Source: CAZIOH01 sp964540815
Lineage (GTDB): Bacteria > Myxococcota_A > Polyangia > Fen-1088
DNA length: 19,516 bases
Direction of reading: 5' to 3'
Assembly: GCA_964540815.1 (NCBI GenBank)
Contig: CAZIOH010000114.1
Span: 1 to 19,516 of the forward strand
Both the position numbers and the translations under genes were made by a program. The first letter of the stretch is position 1. Each line of letters opens with the position of its first letter. Positions 14,035-19,516 of the stretch are shown here, in pieces. The notes under the pieces are model-generated. The model had not been told where the DNA came from. It ran no database searches and was given only the letters and a program-made list of their open reading frames with translations.

Positions 14035-15573
14035 ATGTTCGAACGTCGTTCTTTGCGCTGGGCGGCGGCGGCGCGGCGCGCGGCGACGCCGGGCTGGCTG
14101 GCGGTGGTGCTGGTCCTGATTTCTGCGGTGACCTCGATGGCCGGATGCGGCGGTGACGGCGCGGCCGGAGGGGGTGGGCTCCTGGCCAAGGAAGACCTGA
14201 TGGATCCCGCCGCCTGCAAGGGTTGTCATCCCCAGCAGTTCGCGGACTGGCAGTCGAGCATGCACGCCTACGCCGCCGAGGACCCGGTCTTTCGGGCCAT
14301 GAATCGACGGGCCCAGCGGGCCACCCCGGCGCTGGGGCAATTCTGTGTGCGCTGCCACGCGCCGGTCGCGGTGGCCGAGGGGCTGACCGCCGACGGCCTG
14401 AACCTCGACGGGCTGCCCGCCAAGACCCGCGGGGTGACCTGCTACTTCTGTCACTCGGCCGCGTCGGTCAACGGTACCCACGACAACCCGCTCGCCCTCA
14501 CCAAGGACGGGACTCTCTTCGGGCCGTTCGCCGATCCGGCGGCGGCCCCGCACCGCTCGCAGTACTCGCAGCTCCTCGACTTCAGTCAGGCCGCCTCGGC
14601 CGCGGCGTGCGGGACCTGCCACGACATCACGAACCAGCACGGGATCGCGCTCGAGCGCACCTACCAGGAGTGGCAGCAGACGCTGTTCGAGGACCCCGCC
14701 GTCGGTCAGACGTGTGCGCGTTGCCACATGCCGGCCAGCGACGGACCGGCGTCGACCACGTCCCCCACCAAGATCCGCGCGCTGCGCGGTCACGCCTTCC
14801 CCGGGGTCGACGTCGCCCTGACCGGGGCGCCGGCCGGCGCCGCTGGGTCCGCCGATGTCGCGCGGCAGGGGGTGCAGGATTCGCTCGACACCACGTTGCA
14901 GGGAACGCTGTGCCTCACCGACGCCAACACCATCGAGGTGACGCTCGACAACGCCGGTGCCGGGCACGCCTGGCCGAGCGGAGCCACCCAGGATCGGCGG
15001 GCGTGGGTCGAGGTCACCGCCTACGTCGGGGACCGGGTGATCTACCAGAGCGGTGCCGTCCCGGCCGGCGGGACGGTCGAGACCCTCGGCGATCCCGACC
15101 TGTGGCTGATTCGCGACTGCATTTACGATGGCCAAGGGCAATCGGTGCACGACTTCTGGGCCGCCGAGTCCATCGCGAAGAGCAACCAGATCCCGGGGCC
15201 CGTGAAGGCCACCATCAAGGACCCGACCTCCTTCAGCCGCTCTCACGTGCGCTACCTCTATCCGGGCCAGGGCCACGGGACCCTACCCGAGCGGCCAGAT
15301 CGGATCACCATGCACGTCTTCATCAAGCCGGTGGGCGACGACGTCCTCGCGGATCTGGTGGCCTCCGGCGATCTCGACCCCAGCGTCGTCCCGACCGTTC
15401 CGACCTTCGAGGTGAGCTGGGGGAGCACGGTGGACTGGACCTCGGCGGCCGAGGCCCCGATCGATATCCAGACCCGTGCCCCCGTGTCCGGCGTCACCTG
15501 CGTGGGCCCGCAGACCCAGCAATACCGCATGCTCGACACCGTCGCCGAGACCCGCAGCACCTGCAGGAACTGA
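14035..15573 (+). CDS. Pentaheme c-type cytochrome lipoprotein (cytochrome c554-like)
   Basis: This 512-residue exported protein starts with a long basic-hydrophobic signal ending in TSMAGC, a lipobox with C38, so it is probably a membrane-anchored lipoprotein. It has five CXXCH heme sites: 61-65, 104-108, 136-140, 192-196 and 227-231. The segment CHPQQFADWQSSMH (64-77) is typical of the cytochrome c554/NrfA-like multiheme fold, in which Trp, Ser and His follow the first heme. After the hemes comes a beta-rich domain with a GAGHAWPSG motif, often seen in bacterial multiheme cytochromes and whose His may ligate a heme. Cytochrome c554 itself has four hemes. No catalytic partner is adjacent, so electron transfer is the safe role. 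ATG 14035 has GGTGAG just upstream. Regulation by the RegBA pair 62 bp upstream is plausible because that family controls cytochrome genes. Confidence 0.88.
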   Translation: MFERRSLRWAAAARRAATPGWLAVVLVLISAVTSMAGCGGDGAAGGGGLLAKEDLMDPAACKGCHPQQFADWQSSMHAYAAEDPVFRAMNRRAQRATPALGQFCVRCHAPVAVAEGLTADGLNLDGLPAKTRGVTCYFCHSAASVNGTHDNPLALTKDGTLFGPFADPAAAPHRSQYSQLLDFSQAASAAACGTCHDITNQHGIALERTYQEWQQTLFEDPAVGQTCARCHMPASDGPASTTSPTKIRALRGHAFPGVDVALTGAPAGAAGSADVARQGVQDSLDTTLQGTLCLTDANTIEVTLDNAGAGHAWPSGATQDRRAWVEVTAYVGDRVIYQSGAVPAGGTVETLGDPDLWLIRDCIYDGQGQSVHDFWAAESIAKSNQIPGPVKATIKDPTSFSRSHVRYLYPGQGHGTLPERPDRITMHVFIKPVGDDVLADLVASGDLDPSVVPTVPTFEVSWGSTVDWTSAAEAPIDIQTRAPVSGVTCVGPQTQQYRMLDTVAETRSTCRN

Positions 15574-15626
15574 CGCGCCCGAACGTGCTTCCGACAGGTC
15601 CTCACGAGTCCGGGCCCAGGAGCCCG

Positions 15627-15650
15627 TCCTCGTCCTCGTCCTCGTCCCGG
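15627..15650. repeat. Hexamer repeat CGTCCT x3 between convergent genes
   Basis: Three exact CGTCCT units and a fourth CGTCCC lie in the 79-bp gap between the converging cytochrome and lipoprotein genes, directly beyond the lipoprotein stop. The unit is the same as at 8598-8640. The flanks hold short GC-rich palindromic words (CGGGCCC, CCCGGGG) that could support a weak hairpin. Confidence 0.6.
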
Positions 15651-15652
15651 GG

Positions 15653-16060
15653 TCAGGAGCCGGCGGCGCCGCCGAGGCTGTTCGACCCGGCGGCGCCCGC
15701 GGTTCCGCCAACGCCGCCTTCACCGGGGCCGCCGCCGCCGGACTCGCCGCCGGCACCTCCGGCGCCGCCCTCGCCGCCAGGCCCCGATGATCCAGACTCG
15801 CCGCCGGCGCCAGAGGTGCCTCCGTTGCTGCCGCCGGTGGGGGTGGCGCCACCAGAGCCGCTTGGACCGTAGGCGGATTCGCAGACGAGGTTCTGGCAGG
15901 TCAGGCCCGAGGAACAGTCGCTATCGATCTCGCAGCGTTCCCCGGCGCTTTGCTTGCAGGATGCCCAGGCGAAGAGGCCAACGACGAGCAGGGCCGAGTA
16001 ACCCCAGCAACGGTGACGTTGACCGGGCAGGCGGACGGAAGAGATCGGAGTGGAGCTCAT
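15653..16060 (-). CDS. Small Cys-rich lipoprotein with poly-glycine tail
   Basis: This is a predicted 135-residue lipoprotein of unknown function. A signal sequence (19-34, GYSALLVVGLFAWAS) ends at C35 in AWASC. Next comes a short cysteine knot-like module, GERCEIDSDCSSGLTCQNLVC (40-60), a motif common in secreted and lipoproteins of myxobacteria-like organisms. The remaining 70 residues are almost only Gly, Ala, Ser, Thr, Glu and Pro in GGxGG-type repeats. Usually such a tail links to a folded domain, but here the protein ends, and the next in-frame codons would read the hexamer repeat as acidic residues before another stop. ATG 16060 is preceded by GAGG at 8 nt. The much longer open frame covering 15653-18415 on this strand is a GC-rich artefact over the M2 peptidase. 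Surface display or a decoy/spacer role is only a guess. Confidence 0.75.
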   Translation of the reverse strand: MSSTPISSVRLPGQRHRCWGYSALLVVGLFAWASCKQSAGERCEIDSDCSSGLTCQNLVCESAYGPSGSGGATPTGGSNGGTSGAGGESGSSGPGGEGGAGGAGGESGGGGPGEGGVGGTAGAAGSNSLGGAAGS

Positions 16061-16192
16061 GAGGTGGTCCTCGGTTAGCACGCGGAGCCCGCTGACGTCC
16101 ACTCGGCGGTGCCGTTTGCGCGGCCCAGTTGCACGCACATCAACGGGAGCGGCAGGCTCGCCTCGTCCTCGGAATTCGGATACGGTTCGACC

Positions 16193-18166
16193 ATGTCTCG
16201 GACGTCCTCGCGTCTCGATCTTCGACTCTCGACCGCGGCGTTGTTGGTCCTGGCCGGCGGCGCCGCGGCCGCTGCACCCTCCGCCTCCCCCGCCGCGACA
16301 CCAGCGCACGTGACGCCGGTTCCTCCCGAGGGGCCACCGCCGGGTGCCAAGCCGCCGTCCGGGAAGCTCGCCCCCGCGAAGTCCCCGCCGCCGCTCGCTC
16401 CACCCCACGTCACGCCCTCGAAGCGGATTGGCGCCACCGAGCGCGACGCCCGCGCGTTCCTGGCGATCGTGAGCCCGCTCGTGATCTCGGTTTCCGCCAC
16501 CGCCGCCGAGATCGACTGGGTGGCGGCGACCGATGTCACGCCCGAGCACACCGGAGCCATGACCGGCGCCGACCGCGCGCTCGCGACCCTCTCCGGCGCG
16601 AAGATCATCGTCGAGCGCTGCAAGACCCTCCTCGCCCACGAGAAGGAGCTGGACGAGCTGACCGCCCGCCAGCTGCGCAAGCTGCTCCTCGGGGCCGCCG
16701 AGTCGCCCGGCACCATCCCCGAGATCGTCGCACGCCGCATCGAGGCCGAGTCGAACCAGCGGGCCACCCAGGACGGCTTCACCTTCTGCGAGATCAACCG
16801 GCCCGGCGGCGGATGCCTGCGTCCCCTCACGGCCAACGCCATAGACGACACGCTCGCCAGGTCGCGGGTCCTGTCCGAGCGCCTGCGCGCCTGGAACGTC
16901 TCGAAGGAGATCGGGCGTCCCCTGAAGGCGGGCCTGGCGAACCTGCAGAAGCTGCGCAACCAGGTCGCCCGCGAGATGGGCTACGCGTCCTTCTTCGCGC
17001 TCGAGGTGGCGGACTACGGCATGTCGGTCGACGAGATGATGCGCCTGCTCGACGACATGCTCGCCACGACGCGCCCGCTGTACGAGGGCCTGCACTGCCT
17101 GGCCAAGCACACCCTCGCCAAGCGCTACGGACAGCCGGTCCCCCGCTCGCTGCCCGCCCACTGGGTCGGCAATCGCTGGGCCCAGCGCTGGCCGGGCATC
17201 GTCGAGGAAGCCAACCTCGACGCCTACTTCAAGGGCGCCGCACCCGAGACCATCGTCAAGAGCGCGGAGCGCTTCTACACCTCGCTCGGCTTCCCGCCGC
17301 TGCCGCCGGCCTTCTGGCAGCGCTCGGATCTCTACCCGGTCCCCGCCGGCTCCCCCCGCAAGAAGAACAGCCACGCCTCGGCCTGGCACATCGATCACGA
17401 ACAGGACGTGCGGTCGCTGATGAGCGTCGAATCGAACCAGCAGTGGTTCGGCACCGCCCACCACGAGCTCGGGCACATCTACTACGATCTCGCGTACACC
17501 CGCCCCGAGGTGCCGCCCATCCTGCGCGAGGGCGCCAACCGAGCATTCCACGAGGCCATCGGCGAGCTGGCGCGCCTCGCCAGCGAGGAGACGCCGTACC
17601 TCGAGAAGGTGGGCGTGCTGCCCGGTTCGGCCCGGCCCGACCCGACCGGCTGGCTCTTGCAATCGGCGATGGACTCCATCGTGTTCCTGCCCTTCTCGGC
17701 GGGGACCATGAGCCACTTCGAGCGCGACCTCTACGAGAAGGAGCTGCCGCCCGAGCAATGGCAAGACCGGTGGTGGCAGTACGCGGCCGAGTTTCAGGGG
17801 ATCGTGCCGCCGTCGCCACGTCCGGCCGAGCTCTGCGACGCGTGCACCAAGACCCACATCAACGACGATCCGGCGCAGTACTACGACTACGCGCTGGCCA
17901 CGCTCATCAAGTTCCAGCTCCACGATCACATCTGCACGCAGATCCTCCATCAGGACGTGCGGGCGTGCAGCTACTTCGGCGAGACGCGGGTGGGCGATTT
18001 CCTGCGCAGCATCTTGACCCTCGGCGCCACCCGCGACTGGCGGGCGGTGATCCAGGAAGCCACCGGCGAGGAGATCTCCCCGCGCGCGATGATGCGATTT
18101 TACGAGCCGCTCCTGGCCGAGCTGGCGCAGAGGAACCTGGGGCGCGAGTGCGGCTGGGACCGCTGA
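16193..18166 (+). CDS. Secreted M2-family (ACE-like) peptidyl-dipeptidase
   Basis: This 657-residue zinc metallopeptidase is related to angiotensin-converting enzyme and removes dipeptides from peptide C-termini. It has a signal peptide (about 1-28, cleavage after the AAAAA run) and then a Pro-rich linker (36-77). The all-helical catalytic domain contains HHELGHIYYD (423-432). The zinc ligands are H424 and H428 with base E425, and the third ligand is E454 in EGANRAFHEAIGE. This is nearly identical in layout to ACE (H383, E384, H387, E411). HASAWH (394-399) corresponds to the ACE HASAWDF substrate loop, and the C-terminus has the QYYDYALATLIKFQLHDHIC segment. ATG 16193 is where the signal peptide begins; GTG 16109 would add non-signal residues. 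It diverges from the lipoprotein gene and overlaps the glycosidase gene by 19 bp. The protein probably acts in the periplasm or outside the cell. Confidence 0.93.
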   Translation: MSRTSSRLDLRLSTAALLVLAGGAAAAAPSASPAATPAHVTPVPPEGPPPGAKPPSGKLAPAKSPPPLAPPHVTPSKRIGATERDARAFLAIVSPLVISVSATAAEIDWVAATDVTPEHTGAMTGADRALATLSGAKIIVERCKTLLAHEKELDELTARQLRKLLLGAAESPGTIPEIVARRIEAESNQRATQDGFTFCEINRPGGGCLRPLTANAIDDTLARSRVLSERLRAWNVSKEIGRPLKAGLANLQKLRNQVAREMGYASFFALEVADYGMSVDEMMRLLDDMLATTRPLYEGLHCLAKHTLAKRYGQPVPRSLPAHWVGNRWAQRWPGIVEEANLDAYFKGAAPETIVKSAERFYTSLGFPPLPPAFWQRSDLYPVPAGSPRKKNSHASAWHIDHEQDVRSLMSVESNQQWFGTAHHELGHIYYDLAYTRPEVPPILREGANRAFHEAIGELARLASEETPYLEKVGVLPGSARPDPTGWLLQSAMDSIVFLPFSAGTMSHFERDLYEKELPPEQWQDRWWQYAAEFQGIVPPSPRPAELCDACTKTHINDDPAQYYDYALATLIKFQLHDHICTQILHQDVRACSYFGETRVGDFLRSILTLGATRDWRAVIQEATGEEISPRAMMRFYEPLLAELAQRNLGRECGWDR

Positions 18167-19383
18167 GTCGGCGCCGGGCGCGCGTGGCGGTGGGGCTGGC
18201 CTGCGCCGCCGCCGCGCTGGTGATGGGCGCGAGCTCCACGCGCGGGCTCGGCCCGGCGCGCCCCGCCTCGCCGGTGGCGCGACCGTGGTCGGGACTCGGC
18301 AGGCCGCCGGCGGCCTCGGGCGATCGGCTCGGCGTCGACGCGGGCGCGGGCCCGGGCACGACGGAAGGGGCGCCGGGTGGCCCGGGCGCGGAGCCACGTG
18401 CGATCGCCGCACCACCTGGGCGCGAGATGTACCGGCAACGGGGTGTGGCGCTCGGGATGTTCGCCGAGGACGTGAGCTTCTCGTACGCCCCGCTGCTCGA
18501 GGAGATCGCCGGGCTCGGGGCCACCCACGTCGCCCTCGTCGTCCCCATCTATCAGACCAACGGCCGCAGCAGCGATCTCGCGCTGCACACCCGGTATTCC
18601 CCGACGCTCGGGTTGCTGGCCGACACCGTTCGGGTGGCGCGCCGCGAGCGCCTCGAGGTCACCGTTTTCCCCATCGTGCGCCTCGCGGATCCCGGGCCCG
18701 GCGAGTGGCGGGGCAACCTGGCGCCGCAGGACGTCCGGGCGTGGTTCGCGCGGTACGGCGAGCTGCTGGGCGATCTGGCCGCGGTGGCCGCACAGACCGG
18801 CGCCACCCGGCTCGCGATCGGCAGCGAGCTGTCGAGCCTCGATGCCAGGCTCGACGCCTGGCGTCCACTCCTCGAGCGGGTGCGAGCAATCTATCCGGGG
18901 CGGCTGCTCTACTCGGCCAACTGGGATCACTTCAAGGACGTCCCGCTCTTCGACCTCGTCGACGAGGACGGGCTGGTGGCCTATTTCCCTCTGCGCTCCT
19001 CCGCGAAATCCCCGCTCGACGACGCCGCCCTGGTCACGGCCTGGCGGGGGGTGCAGGCCGAGATCCTCGGGTGGCACCGGGCCCGCTCGCAGGGGGCCCG
19101 CTCGATCGACAGGCCGCATCCGCTGGTCCTCACCGAGGTCGGCTATCGGTCGCGCGCGGGAGCCACCGCGGAGCCCTGGGACGAATCGTCGGGAGGAATC
19201 GTCGATCTCGAGGAACAACGCCGGGCCTTCGCCGCCTTCCGCAAGGTCTGGTCTGGCGGCCCCCAGCTGGACGGGATCTACGTCTGGAACTGGTACGGGT
19301 ACGGCGGTCCGACCAGCACCGGCTACACCCCGCGCGGCAAACCCGCCGCCGCCGAGATCCGCCAGCTCCTCCAGGACCTGTAG
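18148..19383 (+). CDS. Exported GH113-like TIM-barrel glycoside hydrolase
   Basis: This 411-residue protein has a basic N-terminus with a hydrophobic segment (13-27), either a signal peptide or a membrane anchor, and a disordered Gly/Pro/Ala region (30-92). A beta/alpha barrel fills 98-411. The two acidic catalytic candidates are E227 in LAIGSELSSL (end of strand 4) and E330 in LVLTEVGYRS (end of strand 7), the arrangement of clan GH-A retaining enzymes and close to GH113 beta-mannanases. The aromatic motif YVWNWYGYGG (378-387) is at strand 8. The true substrate could be mannan or another beta-glycan. The GTG start at 18148 lies inside the end of the peptidase gene (19-bp overlap), preceded by GGGGCGCGA. 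The two genes are therefore probably translated from one message. Family assignment is fairly good; substrate is unknown. Confidence 0.82.
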   Translation: MRLGPLSRRRARVAVGLACAAAALVMGASSTRGLGPARPASPVARPWSGLGRPPAASGDRLGVDAGAGPGTTEGAPGGPGAEPRAIAAPPGREMYRQRGVALGMFAEDVSFSYAPLLEEIAGLGATHVALVVPIYQTNGRSSDLALHTRYSPTLGLLADTVRVARRERLEVTVFPIVRLADPGPGEWRGNLAPQDVRAWFARYGELLGDLAAVAAQTGATRLAIGSELSSLDARLDAWRPLLERVRAIYPGRLLYSANWDHFKDVPLFDLVDEDGLVAYFPLRSSAKSPLDDAALVTAWRGVQAEILGWHRARSQGARSIDRPHPLVLTEVGYRSRAGATAEPWDESSGGIVDLEEQRRAFAAFRKVWSGGPQLDGIYVWNWYGYGGPTSTGYTPRGKPAAAEIRQLLQDL

Positions 19384-19387
19384 GGAC

Positions 19388-19429
19388 GCGCCTTCGGCGC
19401 TCGCGGGAAGGGGCGGACCCCTCCCCGCG
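19388..19429. terminator. Two hairpins directly after the glycosidase gene
   Basis: GCGCC-TTC-GGCGC (19388-19400) begins 5 bp past the stop. It is followed by a longer hairpin in which CGCGGG (19402-19407) pairs with CCCGCG (19424-19429) and GGGG (19410-19413) with CCCC (19418-19421), with a CGGA loop and a small internal loop. There is no T-tract, but the position suggests transcription termination or 3'-end protection. Confidence 0.55.
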
Positions 19430-19443
19430 GGCCCCTCCCGGCG

Positions 19444-19504
19444 ACCACGAGAAGCGGGCCAGGATCTGCTTGGCCCGCGTGGTCTCCGGTTGGCAAAGCC
19501 AACC
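19444..19504. repeat. Second pair of hairpins at the window end
   Basis: GCGGGCCA (19454-19461) pairs with TGGCCCGC (19471-19478), and the flanks ACCAC (19444-19448) and GTGGT (19479-19483) extend it across a bulge. Ten bases before the end of this cluster's second part, GGTTGGC-AAA-GCCAACC (19488-19504) is a perfect 7-bp stem. The latter has the complementary loop to the TTT-loop hairpin at 32-48. It could be the terminator of a gene entering from the right. Confidence 0.5.
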
Positions 19505-19516
19505 TCCGATCCACTG

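Noticed and set aside
15653..18415. 920-codon open frame on the minus strand
   Set aside because: Only its last 135 codons (the lipoprotein) make sense. The rest is antisense to the M2 peptidase, which has a clear catalytic motif set, and is a GC-rich shadow frame.
1..19516. Mobile element, prophage or defence island
   Set aside because: No transposase, integrase, phage, toxin-antitoxin or restriction genes are recognisable, and base composition is even throughout.
1..19516. tRNA or other structured RNA genes
   Set aside because: No cloverleaf, T-arm GGTTCRANTCC block or known riboswitch core was seen in the gaps, including those before nupC, queG and the permease.

Overview
The window is uniformly very GC-rich (G or C at almost every third codon position), gene-dense and free of tRNA or rRNA genes, transposases, integrases, phage genes and CRISPR repeats. 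It looks like an ordinary chromosomal segment of a free-living Gram-negative bacterium. A Myxococcota/deltaproteobacterial (Polyangia-like) origin is the best guess. The reasons are the Cys-rich then Gly-rich lipoprotein, the multiheme cytochrome lipoprotein, a bacterial ACE-like M2 peptidase and degenerate hexamer repeats between genes. This is an inference from style, not a taxonomic result.

Layout. (1) 1-4466: a minus-strand pair (PGPGW membrane protein overlapping a NupC-type nucleoside transporter by ATGA) diverges from a plus-strand pair (FemAB-like/DUF482 acyltransferase, then an MFS carrier). (2) 4485-7368, minus: ClpS adaptor then ClpA unfoldase, the N-degron branch of ClpAP proteolysis. 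(3) 7483-11125: a peroxide-defence block. oxyR (plus) is divergent from ahpC, which is followed on the minus strand by ahpD and then by queG (queuosine synthesis). The 210-bp oxyR/ahpC gap holds a convincing OxyR operator and an ahpC promoter. (4) 11137-11889, minus: a nickel/cobalt-type permease with a His-rich loop. (5) 12102-15573, plus: a complete RegB/RegA (PrrBA/ActSR) redox two-component system, directly followed by a pentaheme c-type cytochrome lipoprotein. (6) 15653-16060, minus: a small lipoprotein with a poly-Gly tail. (7) 16193-19383, plus: a secreted ACE-family (M2) metallopeptidase overlapping a secreted GH113-like glycosidase. The window ends in a cluster of four hairpins.

Functional theme. 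OxyR-AhpC-AhpD senses and removes peroxide, RegBA senses the redox state of the quinone pool, and the cytochrome next to RegBA is a likely electron carrier. ClpSA handles protein quality control. No gap between genes exceeds 300 bp. I see no defence island or clearly new multi-gene system. The most interesting non-gene signal is a set of degenerate hexamer repeats confined to intergenic DNA, including a 41-nt imperfect inverted pair between ahpC and ahpD. Start codons were moved from the longest open frame for nupC, queG, ahpD, oxyR, the permease, regB, the cytochrome, the lipoprotein, the M2 peptidase and the glycosidase, for the reasons given in each entry.
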